From NCBI RefSeq assembly GCF_900143645.1, contig NZ_FRFD01000008.1:59595-123594 (forward strand): a stretch of 64,000 nucleotides of DNA, read 5' to 3'. A model generated the notes under the pieces. The model ran no database searches and was not told the origin of the DNA. It saw only the letters and a list, made by a program, of their open reading frames with translations. The stretch comes from Anaerocolumna xylanovorans DSM 12503 (GTDB lineage Bacteria; Bacillota; Clostridia; Lachnospirales; Lachnospiraceae). The position numbers were made by a program, and so were the translations under genes. Each line of letters opens with the position of its first letter. Within the stretch, counting starts at the first letter, position 1. Positions 1 to 7,991 of the stretch are shown one piece after another.

Positions 1-4
1 CCTA

Positions 5-229
5 GTTTATAGATTACCTATAAGGATTTGAAACGGACTTGGGTTAAAAAATCTTGTACTCATTTTCCTGTTTATAGATTACCTATAAGGATTTGAAACT
101 TTGAAGAAGAAAAGCCGATAAGAGCTTACAAAAGGTTTATAGATTACCTATAAGGATTTGAAACTGACAGAGGTTAATTGCCTTCTTCAAATTAATGTGG
201 TTTATAGATTACCTATAAGGATTAAAAAA
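5..229 (+). CRISPR. Trailer end of a CRISPR array (3 intact repeats plus a degenerate terminal repeat)
   Basis: Three identical 30-bp repeats lie at 5-34, 70-99 and 135-164, separated by unrelated 35-bp spacers at 35-69, 100-134 and 165-199. A fourth copy at 200-229 matches for about 24 bases and then diverges, as terminal repeats do. The repeat ends in TTTGAAAC, resembling the 5' handle of type I-B arrays, so the array is probably read left to right and the leader and most of the array lie to the left of the window. Inside each repeat, TTATAG and CTATAA can pair around ATTAC. No cas gene is present here. Subtype is inferred from repeat length and ending only. Confidence 0.93.
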
Positions 230-356
230 CAAGCGAATGTGAATGTCATGAATTCTACGAACAATGTTTATAAATTCTGACAAGACTTTGACAAAATAAG
301 CCATTATGATGTACAATAATAGAAGTCAAACTACGATAAGAACAGGAGGAAATGAT

Positions 357-2921
357 ATGAAAAATGGGATGAGAAAAGTATTGGCAGCCTTTTTGATTAC
401 TGCGCTGTTATTGCCATTACTTACCTCGGTAGGTTCCATAACTGTTAAGGCAGCAGCTGCACCATCTCTGTCGACTAAGCAGAGATCTTTGGTAGGGGTT
501 GGTTCCACGTTTACCTTAACCGTTAAAAATCTGGATAATACAAAAGTAAAAACAAAAAAATGGTCTTCATCTAACAGTAAAATTGCAACTGTAAATCCTA
601 AAACAGGCTATGTAACAGCAGTAGCCAAGGGAACAACCAATATAAATCTTAAGATAACCTATAAGAATAAGAAGACTGCAACCTTAAAATGCAAGGTTAC
701 TGTTATGATACCTGCAACAAAGATTGAGGTTAACAATGCAACGGATACACCTGACAATAATAGCAGGCATCTGCTGCAGGTTGGGCAGCAGTATGACTTC
801 AATGTTACTTTAACGCCCAAGAATGCCAGTGATATTGTTACATACAGCGTTGACAATACCAGTGTTGCGACAGTGGACCAGAATGGTGTGGTAACTGCCG
901 TCAGTCCCGGAATTACCATACTGAATGCAACTGCTTCTTTAACGGCAGCAGGAGCATCTAAAAGTTATATTAATGACAGAGTAATTATTGAAGTAGCAGC
1001 AAAATCAGCGAATGTTTTATCTGCTGTAATAACAGATAACTCCACATTGACCATTACCTTTGACAGTGCAGTTGATGCTGCAACAGTATTTGATAAGGAT
1101 AATAAGCTGCTAAACGTGGTAGAGATTACACCAAAGGACACAAACGGCAATATAGCAAGTGCTGTGGGAACCTTAACGGGAACTCTGTCATCGGATGCCA
1201 AAGTCTTAACGGTGAAGACAACGAAGATATTTAACGGCAGCTATGCTATCCATGTATCCTCGAGTATAAAGTCTACAGCCGGAATAGGGCTGCAGAACTA
1301 CTATACAGACATCACTTATAAAGATACGACAGCACCTTATTTTACAGGATATACCGTAGATGATACGGGCTTGAAAGTTTCCATTAACTTCTCAGAGGCT
1401 ATGGATTTCTCCGGCTTAAGTATTGTAGATGCCAAATTAAATACTACTTCAACGGCCACACAGGCACTGCCGGCAACCCTTGCTCTTTTAAAAGGAAAGG
1501 CTAATTACAAGCCAAGCGCAGATTATAAGTCACTTATAATTGATATGTCGAGTATTGCTGATTACGATAAGAACAAAGAATTTACGGTAGTAATGTCAGG
1601 CATTAAGGATTTAGCCGGTAATTATCCTGCTGTTGGTTTTAACGTTTCTACCCTTGTTAAAACAGATACAAGCTATAAGCCGCAGGCAGTTTTAATCAAC
1701 CTTGAAAGAACGGGCTATAATACATTAACTGCTACCTTCAGCAGAAACATCCGTATACCTGGAATTGTTCTCTTAACCAACGGAGAGTATATTACCAACG
1801 GTACTGTGGATGTAAAGGATCCGAAGAAAGTTAACTATATTATTTCTTCCACTTCCGCCCTCCTTAACGGTATTCAAAAGGTAAATATCGGTATGTGGGA
1901 AAGCTATAATGTAAATCCTTCCGATACTACCGGTGATATCTTCATAACCCGTGATGTAAACTTTACCATTACCAGCGCGAGGCCAACCATCAGTGAGTTT
2001 AAGCTTAGGATGGAGACCAACAACGGTACGGATACTTATATGCTGCAATTAACCTACAACAAGGATGTTACTCTAATGTCCCAGGCCGGTAATCTTGTAG
2101 CAACTAGAATTTATACATCCAATAATGACACTATCAGTGGCAGGAATATAGCCTATACTGCAGTTGCCCAGGGTAATGTCGTGACTGTAGTATTGAATTC
2201 CACTCAGTTTAATGAAGCAGGGCAGTATACCATAGCAATTCCTTCCGGTTTTGTTAAGGATGAGTACTATAATACCAATGCAGACGAGAGCATTCAGGTG
2301 ACAAAGACAGCTACCGCTTCCTCAGTTCTTCCTGCGCCTAAGAGCGTTACCCAGTCACCGGTTAATCCCAGTGTTCTTTATGTAGTCTTTGCGGATAAGG
2401 TGGATGAGGTAAGTGCACAGACGGTGGGAAATTATTCCATACCGGGAGTATCAATCATAAAGGCGGAACTTACCAGCAATAGCAATACAGGTGCAACTAT
2501 TACCTTAACTGTGGCAGCGGGAAGTATAATTTATAGTACGAAGTATCCGATAACGATAATGAACATTACAGGTTATAACAATACCTACACATCTATGGCA
2601 GTCTATAAAGATATGATAGATCTCATGGAGAATGCAGGGCCGGTTCTTAACGGAGTATCCTATAATTCTAATACAATAACATTGACTTTCAGTGAGAATG
2701 TCAAGGGTAATCCAAGCTTTACGGCAATACAAAGCGGTACTACTACAGGTGATTTAATATACTCCAGTTCCATTACGGATAATAAGGTTGTAATTTTATT
2801 AAAAACAACACCTACAAAAGGTTTGCCGATTACACTTAAGACTACGGTAACCAATTCCATAACGGATGTTTCCGGTAATGCGGCTTCACTGGGTGATATA
2901 ACATTGACACCAACCTATTAA
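357..2921 (+). CDS. Secreted Ig-like (BIG2) cell-surface protein
   Basis: An 854-aa exported protein with no recognisable catalytic domain. The start is the ATG seven bases after AGGAGG (344-349), not the in-frame ATG at 306. It begins with a signal peptide (positive MKNGMRK, hydrophobic stretch, then VKAAAAPS). Residues about 30-115 form a BIG2-type domain (motifs WSSSNSKIATVN and VTAVAKGTTNI), followed by a second BIG2-like repeat (ATVDQNGVVTAVSPG). The remainder is a series of Ig-like/SbsA-type beta modules with recurring motifs such as LTITFDSAVDAA, VSINFSEAMDF and ITLTFSENV. There is no LPXTG motif or C-terminal membrane segment. A surface or adhesive structural role is inferred. A strong terminator follows. 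Confidence 0.8.
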   Translation: MKNGMRKVLAAFLITALLLPLLTSVGSITVKAAAAPSLSTKQRSLVGVGSTFTLTVKNLDNTKVKTKKWSSSNSKIATVNPKTGYVTAVAKGTTNINLKITYKNKKTATLKCKVTVMIPATKIEVNNATDTPDNNSRHLLQVGQQYDFNVTLTPKNASDIVTYSVDNTSVATVDQNGVVTAVSPGITILNATASLTAAGASKSYINDRVIIEVAAKSANVLSAVITDNSTLTITFDSAVDAATVFDKDNKLLNVVEITPKDTNGNIASAVGTLTGTLSSDAKVLTVKTTKIFNGSYAIHVSSSIKSTAGIGLQNYYTDITYKDTTAPYFTGYTVDDTGLKVSINFSEAMDFSGLSIVDAKLNTTSTATQALPATLALLKGKANYKPSADYKSLIIDMSSIADYDKNKEFTVVMSGIKDLAGNYPAVGFNVSTLVKTDTSYKPQAVLINLERTGYNTLTATFSRNIRIPGIVLLTNGEYITNGTVDVKDPKKVNYIISSTSALLNGIQKVNIGMWESYNVNPSDTTGDIFITRDVNFTITSARPTISEFKLRMETNNGTDTYMLQLTYNKDVTLMSQAGNLVATRIYTSNNDTISGRNIAYTAVAQGNVVTVVLNSTQFNEAGQYTIAIPSGFVKDEYYNTNADESIQVTKTATASSVLPAPKSVTQSPVNPSVLYVVFADKVDEVSAQTVGNYSIPGVSIIKAELTSNSNTGATITLTVAAGSIIYSTKYPITIMNITGYNNTYTSMAVYKDMIDLMENAGPVLNGVSYNSNTITLTFSENVKGNPSFTAIQSGTTTGDLIYSSSITDNKVVILLKTTPTKGLPITLKTTVTNSITDVSGNAASLGDITLTPTY

Positions 2922-2953
2922 AATAACCAAAGAAGTATAAATTAATAATGAAA

Positions 2954-2989
2954 GCCTCTGCAAGTGACACTTGCAGAGGCTTTTTGTTT
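2954..2989 (+). terminator. Rho-independent terminator after the BIG2 surface protein
   Basis: A perfect 13-bp stem (GCCTCTGCAAGTG at 2954-2966, CACTTGCAGAGGC at 2968-2980) with a one-base nominal loop is followed by TTTTTGTTT. Confidence 0.95.
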
Positions 2990-3004
2990 GGCAAAAAGCT
3001 TTTG

Positions 3005-3092
3005 TTTCACAAAGAAATGTGTTTGTTTTGCATATGAAATTTTTTCTGTTTCATAGTGAAATGTTTTTCTCTTCACATAGCCCCTTTACGAG
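3005..3092. repeat. Degenerate 22-bp tandem repeat upstream of the vanZ-like gene
   Basis: Four consecutive 22-bp units (3005-3026, 3027-3048, 3049-3070, 3071-3092) share the pattern TTTCAnAnnGAAATnTnTTTnT; the fourth is the most diverged. They lie between a terminator and the next gene, so they may be protein-binding or promoter-region repeats. No function is established. Confidence 0.55.
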
Positions 3093-3151
3093 CTTATGGT
3101 TTTGTTTTATAATAGTTGAGGTATAGAAACCTGCAGTGGAGGAATTTGTCA

Positions 3152-3622
3152 GTGAAGAATGTCAGTAATAAACTTATTATGTCAGTCAGCCGCCTACTGT
3201 TTGCGTTATATCTGATCTTACTGGCATATTTTTTGTTTTTTAGTGAGCATTACGGAAGAACAATTTCAACCGGTGAATATAGATATAATTTGACACTGTT
3301 TAAAGAAGTAAGGCGTTTTATCGAATACAGAAATATCATTGGTCCCGAAGGCTTTATTGTAAATATATTCGGAAATATACTGGCTTTTGCACCTTTTGGT
3401 TTTGTACTTCCTATCATAAGTCCGGATAACAGAAAGCTTTTGAATATAACACTTCTAAGTTTTGAATTCAGCTTAACAATTGAATTGCTGCAGCTTATCT
3501 TTAAAGTAGGAATTTTTGATGTGGATGATCTTTTCATGAACACATTAGGAGGTCTTATCGGAGGCTTGTGTTTTATTTTTGCAAGAAAAATGTTAAGGTC
3601 GATTAGAAAAGGGAGAAGATAA
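3152..3622 (+). CDS. VanZ family membrane protein
   Basis: A 156-aa VanZ-family protein. The start chosen is GTG at 3152, nine bases after GGAGG (3138-3142); an upstream TTG at 3116 has no ribosome binding site. The sequence has the VanZ pattern: a first membrane segment (LFALYLILLAYFLFF), a cytoplasmic or loop region with NLTLFKEVRRF, a second segment containing NIFGNILAFAPFGFVLP, a third with FSLTIELLQ, and a final one after DVDDLFMNTLGG. VanZ was first described in teicoplanin resistance, but most genomic homologues have no known role. Nothing here ties it to a van cluster. It is probably co-transcribed with the two genes that follow (20-bp gap). Confidence 0.85.
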   Translation: MKNVSNKLIMSVSRLLFALYLILLAYFLFFSEHYGRTISTGEYRYNLTLFKEVRRFIEYRNIIGPEGFIVNIFGNILAFAPFGFVLPIISPDNRKLLNITLLSFEFSLTIELLQLIFKVGIFDVDDLFMNTLGGLIGGLCFIFARKMLRSIRKGRR

Positions 3623-3641
3623 CGGATTATAGGGGTGATTT

Positions 3642-3968
3642 ATGTTTAAGAAAAGAAAAGAGGTCTACAAATTCACAGGAAGAAGCCATTCAGTAAAAGG
3701 CATTATCTCGGCAGTGATCGGCTGTATCAGTATCCTTAGCCTGCTTGTGCTTTTTATCCTTTCAGGTATTTATAAAGGGAATGGTCCCATTGCCTTAGGA
3801 GCTGCGGGAATGCTGGTATTCCTTTTAACTGTTACAGGATTTGTCTTAGGAGTCAAGGCATGTATGGAAAAGGAGATTTACTACACAGCGCCGATTGCGG
3901 GTATGGCAGTAAATGGTATTCTTTCGATTACATTATTTATACTTTATGTAATGGGAATGTTTGTATAA
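3642..3968 (+). CDS. Small membrane protein, DUF6142-like
   Basis: A 108-aa protein with a short basic N-terminus (MFKKRKEVYKFTGRSHS) and three or four hydrophobic segments (VIGCISILSLLVLFILSGIY, ALGAAGMLVFLLTVTGFVLG and two near the C-terminus, ending IPMGMFV-like). It resembles small Lachnospiraceae membrane proteins grouped as DUF6142, recognised from memory and not by a search. It lies between the VanZ-like gene and the aminopeptidase-like gene, with stop and start regions nearly touching, so the three probably form one transcript. Its function is unknown. Confidence 0.6.
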   Translation: MFKKRKEVYKFTGRSHSVKGIISAVIGCISILSLLVLFILSGIYKGNGPIALGAAGMLVFLLTVTGFVLGVKACMEKEIYYTAPIAGMAVNGILSITLFILYVMGMFV

Positions 3969-3996
3969 TATATGGTTTAGGATGGAGGGCAAGAAC

Positions 3997-6069
3997 TTGA
4001 AATACAGGGAACTTATGAAGGAAGAAAATGATGCTATCAGAGAGCGTTATGAGTTAGCCTTAGAACGCATTAAAAGCATTAAAGAAGAGGACAGCGTAAA
4101 AGGAGCCTGCAGGGATTATTTTATAAGAACAGCGGCTTTTATAGAAAAGGCAGCGGCATTTCTTTCCCTTGTGGAAAAGGACTCCTTAAAGGATTTGACA
4201 ATAGAAAAGCTTTCCGGTATTAACCGGGAACTTTATGAGGATATACTGCCGGAAAATTATGAAGAATCTTATGCCAATCCCACCTATGCGGTATTGAAAC
4301 TTGGGAAAAAATATGGCAGGCTTCTAAGCTATCTCTATGCGGAAATCAGAGGAATGATTGTGTATGCGGCAGAATGCAGGCTGTTTTCCATGACTATTTA
4401 TCTGGAACTGTTTATTGAGATTTATAATTATTTTGAAGAGGAAGATGAGTATACCTTTAAGGATGTTAAGAGGGCAATCTATGATTTTAACATGGATTAT
4501 TGCAGTGATATTATAGAATACCGTACCAGGGAGCTGCTTGACGAGGAGCTTTCTCTGGCTGCGGATATCATTGAAGGATGGGACTTAACGGATTTAAGGT
4601 ATCTTTACCAGTTTGGGGAATATATCGGAGAGAATGAGAAAAGGATTGCTATGTTCCTCAATAGCTTGCCCGAAGACGAGATAAAGGCAATGGCATTTAC
4701 CTATACGGATGGTTACTACAGAGGTTTTCTGGCGGCAAATATTGACCTGACAAAGAAAAAGACCGTAAATATCCGTTATAATATCGGCTTTGAGCGAATG
4801 GTAAAATATGCTGTCCGTAATTTTGCCGAGATGGGTCTTAAACCGGTTATCTACCGTACGACAGTAGACAGCATGAATAAAAAGCAGCATTTAAGGCTTG
4901 GTTACCATTCCTGCGGTCCTAATTACCAATACGATTATGACCACCGTTTTGATATTGGGCTTTACATGGATAAGGCCTTTCATGAGCGCAGGCTGCAGGC
5001 ATATAAGGCGGCCTTTGAAAAATATAAGGAAAAGGCGGCTCTTTATGCAGGACCTGCTCTGATACAGGTATTTGGCGAAAAGAACTTTGCACCACAGGCA
5101 AAGGAAGAAGCAGTCAAGCTTGATAAGAGGCAGCAGAAGCTTTCCATAGCCTTTCAACGGGATTCCAATATGATATATTACCAGTATATCAAGGGAGATG
5201 AGACAAGCTTTACCATCATTGCATACCCGATTACAGAGATTGGTGGCAGATTTGAGGAAATCTTTCGGGAGACGGTTAAGGTCAATACCCTGGATAACGA
5301 TACCTATAAAGGTATCCAGCAAAAAATCATCGATTGCCTGGATAAGGGAGAATACGTAAGAGTAAAAGGCGGCGGCAATAACCGTACGGATTTGAAAGTT
5401 ATGCTCTATGAATTACAGAATCCGGAAAAAGAAACCATCTTTGAGAATTGCACAGCAGATGTTAACATCCCGGTAGGAGAGGTATTTACTTCACCAAAGT
5501 TAACCGGCACAAATGGTACCTTGAATGTATCAAGGATATTTTTAAACGGGCTGGAATATGTGGACCTTTCCATTACTTTTATGAACGGTATGATTACCGG
5601 TTATGGCTGCGGCAATTTCACATCGGAAGAAGAAAATAAACGCTACATGAAGGAGAATATCCTGTATAATCAGGATACATTGCCTATCGGTGAGTTTGCA
5701 ATCGGCACCAATACCACAGCCTATGTAATGGCTGGCAAATACGGTATCTGGGATAAGCTTCCCATTCTGATAGCAGAAAAGACAGGTCCCCATTTTGCCG
5801 TAGGTGATACCTGCTATAAGATGAGTGAAGAACTTGATTTATTTAATCCGGATGGTAAGAAGATTGTGGCAAAGGATAATGAAGTATCCATTCTTCGAAA
5901 GACCGAGATAGAAAAGGCTTATTTTAACTGCCACACCGATATTACAATACCTTATGACGAATTGGCAGAAATAACAGTGGTTGAGAAGAGCGGAAAAGAA
6001 ACGGTAATTATAAGAAACGGCAGATTTGTACTTGCGGGCACGGAAGTTTTAAATGAGGCATTCAGTTAG
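3997..6069 (+). CDS. M29-like (aminopeptidase T family) metallopeptidase with a long N-terminal extension
   Basis: A 690-aa protein. The start is TTG at 3997, seven bases after GGAGGG (3984-3989); ATG at 3982 would overlap that site. The C-terminal half carries what look like all five metal ligands of the M29 aminopeptidases: Glu in VGEVFTSP, Glu in LPIGEFAIGTN, His in TGPHFAVGD, and the His and Asp of CHTD. M29 enzymes are usually about 400 aa and remove N-terminal residues from peptides. Here roughly 300 further residues precede the conserved part. They are charged and mostly helical (many E/K/Y), with no motif I recognise. There is no signal peptide, so it is probably cytoplasmic. It is the last gene of the vanZ-like operon and a terminator follows. 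Confidence 0.72.
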   Translation: MKYRELMKEENDAIRERYELALERIKSIKEEDSVKGACRDYFIRTAAFIEKAAAFLSLVEKDSLKDLTIEKLSGINRELYEDILPENYEESYANPTYAVLKLGKKYGRLLSYLYAEIRGMIVYAAECRLFSMTIYLELFIEIYNYFEEEDEYTFKDVKRAIYDFNMDYCSDIIEYRTRELLDEELSLAADIIEGWDLTDLRYLYQFGEYIGENEKRIAMFLNSLPEDEIKAMAFTYTDGYYRGFLAANIDLTKKKTVNIRYNIGFERMVKYAVRNFAEMGLKPVIYRTTVDSMNKKQHLRLGYHSCGPNYQYDYDHRFDIGLYMDKAFHERRLQAYKAAFEKYKEKAALYAGPALIQVFGEKNFAPQAKEEAVKLDKRQQKLSIAFQRDSNMIYYQYIKGDETSFTIIAYPITEIGGRFEEIFRETVKVNTLDNDTYKGIQQKIIDCLDKGEYVRVKGGGNNRTDLKVMLYELQNPEKETIFENCTADVNIPVGEVFTSPKLTGTNGTLNVSRIFLNGLEYVDLSITFMNGMITGYGCGNFTSEEENKRYMKENILYNQDTLPIGEFAIGTNTTAYVMAGKYGIWDKLPILIAEKTGPHFAVGDTCYKMSEELDLFNPDGKKIVAKDNEVSILRKTEIEKAYFNCHTDITIPYDELAEITVVEKSGKETVIIRNGRFVLAGTEVLNEAFS

Positions 6070-6116
6070 CACAAAGTAAAAGGGTATCCAAAGTATTACA
6101 CTCAATTATATCAATT

Positions 6117-6152
6117 AGCAAAATCCCTCGGGTTATCCCGGGGGATTTTGCT
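6117..6152. terminator. Bidirectional-looking hairpin terminator
   Basis: AGCAAAATCCC pairs with GGGATTTTGCT around a short CGGGTTATCCCG inner hairpin. The U-tract is short on both strands, so efficiency is uncertain. Confidence 0.65.
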
Positions 6153-6337
6153 ATACTTATAGAAGCTATAATCTTTATCTCCTGATATGGTAATATAATC
6201 AGATTTTATTATAATTTTTTAGAGCCGGTAATATTATGATTATATATAATATATTATCAATATTTCGTAAGGAATAATCAAAATAGCTGATTTTTTGCTG
6301 TATATTTAAAATGATGAAATCAAAAAGGGGATTGTGT
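6153..6337. other. Very AT-rich intergenic stretch
   Basis: This stretch is dominated by TATA/ATTA runs. It must contain the promoter of the following epimerase gene, but no single -35/-10 pair stands out. No gene is seen. Confidence 0.4.
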
Positions 6338-7132
6338 GTGGGGAATGATAGGAAGAAAGTACTGGTAATTGGAGCTAATAGTTATATTGGTAAGAAGTTC
6401 TATGAATATGTATATTCACTCAATGAAAAATTAATTGATGTAGATATGGTAAGTGCAACAGATGGATCATGGGAAAAGGTGGATTTTTCTTTATATGATT
6501 CGGTGTTACATTTATCTGCAATTGTATATAGAAAAGAAAAAGAGAATCTGAAAGACCTCTATGAAAATGTAAATCATAAACTGCCTGTAAGAATTGCACA
6601 TAAAGCTAAAAACAATCATGTGAAACAGTTTATATTTATGAGTTCTGCAGCTGTATATGGTGATATTAATGGCTGTATAACGAAAGAGACTATTCCGGAG
6701 CCCTCAACACTTTATGGAAAGACAAAACTGGCTGCCGAAGATGATCTATTAAAATTAGAAAACACAGATTTTAAAATTGTAATTATCCGTTCACCTATGG
6801 TGTATGGTGAAGGGTGTAAGGGAAATTACCGGAAACTTAGTAAAATAGCAAAGTTTACACCTATATTCCCTGATTATCATAACAAAAGAAGCATGATTCA
6901 TGTAGATAGATTAAGCTTTCATATAGTGGAACTGATTTTAAATGAAGAGCAGGGGTGCTATTTTCCGCAGGATGAAAATTATGCGGATATTTGTGAATTG
7001 GTAGTCTGTATCAGGAAGAAAAGTGGTAAGAAAACTTATCTTACAAAGTTTTTTAATCCTTTGATAAATCATTTAAAGAAGAGATTTAATGTACTTGATA
7101 AAATATTTGGCGATATGTATTATTACGATTAG
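6338..7132 (+). CDS. NAD-dependent epimerase/dehydratase (extended SDR)
   Basis: A 264-aa Rossmann-fold protein of the sugar-nucleotide epimerase/dehydratase family. The start is GTG at 6338, seven bases after AAAGGGG; the ATG codons at 6311 and 6314 lack a ribosome binding site. The nucleotide-binding motif GANSYIG is near the N-terminus. The active-site Ser is in SSAAVYG and the YxxxK pair is in YGKTK. It is slightly shorter than typical UDP-glucose 4-epimerases (about 310-340 aa) and its C-terminal substrate domain looks reduced. It stands alone, away from any polysaccharide cluster, and is more AT-rich than its neighbours, so the gene may be imported or a remnant of a cell-wall glycan locus. 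Substrate unknown. Confidence 0.8.
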   Translation: MGNDRKKVLVIGANSYIGKKFYEYVYSLNEKLIDVDMVSATDGSWEKVDFSLYDSVLHLSAIVYRKEKENLKDLYENVNHKLPVRIAHKAKNNHVKQFIFMSSAAVYGDINGCITKETIPEPSTLYGKTKLAAEDDLLKLENTDFKIVIIRSPMVYGEGCKGNYRKLSKIAKFTPIFPDYHNKRSMIHVDRLSFHIVELILNEEQGCYFPQDENYADICELVVCIRKKSGKKTYLTKFFNPLINHLKKRFNVLDKIFGDMYYYD

Positions 7133-7187
7133 CCTAGTTACATACTATTCCTAATAGCAGGATTGTGTTCAAAGTAATTGGTTTTTA

Positions 7188-7760
7188 CTATTCAAGATTA
7201 GTTTGTGATTTTGTGTAGAGTTTATCATCTTTAAAAATGATAACTGCATTTGAGATACCGTCTTTTCCGTACCAAACATATTCCGCTGATTTGGTATCAC
7301 TAACATCAGAAGCAGGTGAAACCGTTCCTTCTGTTCCAATTATTTTAACAGCATCAGCATAACTTATTCCGTCATTAAGTGAATTATATTTACTTAATGT
7401 AATGTATGTACTGCCTGTATCACTGGAAGTATCATTTGGCATGATGACAGCTTGTTCACTTCCAGTCACCTTTATCTTACATGTAAAAGTCTTATTCTTA
7501 TAAACACCGGTTATAGTTGCAGTACCTTTTGTTTTAGCTGTTACCTTTCCAGTATTGCTTACCGCAGCAACTTTTTTGTTACTGCTTTTCCAATTAATCT
7601 TAGCTTTAATAGGTTCATTATACTTTAAGATTTCCAAAACAATTGTCTCTTTTGGAAAAAGAGCGTAATTATCCGAGCTTATTTCATATACGGTTGATGC
7701 ACTTACCTTTATAGGCAGTATCATAACCAATGTTAATAGCAGAGCAATCAATTTTTTCAC
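7188..7760 (-). CDS. Exported BIG2-domain protein with a DUF3862/SmpA-like C-terminus
   Basis: A 190-aa protein with a GTG start (7758-7760) preceded by AAGGGGGTG. It has a signal peptide (MKKLIALLLTLVMILPIKVSA) and one BIG2-type domain at about residues 30-100 (INWKSSNKKVAAVS, KVTAKTKGTATITG). After a Ser/Thr/Asp-rich linker, the last 65 residues (LNDGISYADAVKIIG, EYVWYGKDG, DDKLYTKSQTNL) resemble the SmpA/BLIP-like fold of DUF3862 proteins. It is a secreted or surface protein of unknown partner. Its BIG2 motifs resemble those of the first surface protein in the window, suggesting a shared cell-surface family. Confidence 0.75.
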   Translation of the reverse strand: MKKLIALLLTLVMILPIKVSASTVYEISSDNYALFPKETIVLEILKYNEPIKAKINWKSSNKKVAAVSNTGKVTAKTKGTATITGVYKNKTFTCKIKVTGSEQAVIMPNDTSSDTGSTYITLSKYNSLNDGISYADAVKIIGTEGTVSPASDVSDTKSAEYVWYGKDGISNAVIIFKDDKLYTKSQTNLE

Positions 7761-7783
7761 AAAAACACCCCCTTAATAGATTT

Positions 7784-7812
7784 ATTATATCATAAATATA
7801 CAAAATTGTCAC
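7784..7812 (-). promoter_or_regulatory. Promoter of the small BIG2 protein gene
   Basis: On the minus strand, GTGACA (7807-7812) and TATAAT (7784-7789) are separated by 17 bp, placed just upstream of the ribosome binding site. Confidence 0.7.
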
Positions 7813-7924
7813 AGAATTCTATTAAGCAGTCAGGTATCATTGCAGCAGTACTCCGATATTTAAGTATGTAAATGAAACACTTCATTTATTAATGTAATAT
7901 GTAACTTCTTAATCATATTTTAAA

Positions 7925-7953
7925 TTGTTTATTTAGAAATAATAAGATATAAT
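7925..7953 (+). promoter_or_regulatory. Promoter of the xpaC-telA operon
   Basis: TTGTTT (7925-7930) and TATAAT (7948-7953) with a 17-bp spacer lie 38 bp before the start codon. Confidence 0.65.
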
Positions 7954-7991
7954 AGGGATAGTTATATGACAAAAATATAGCGGAGGGTACC

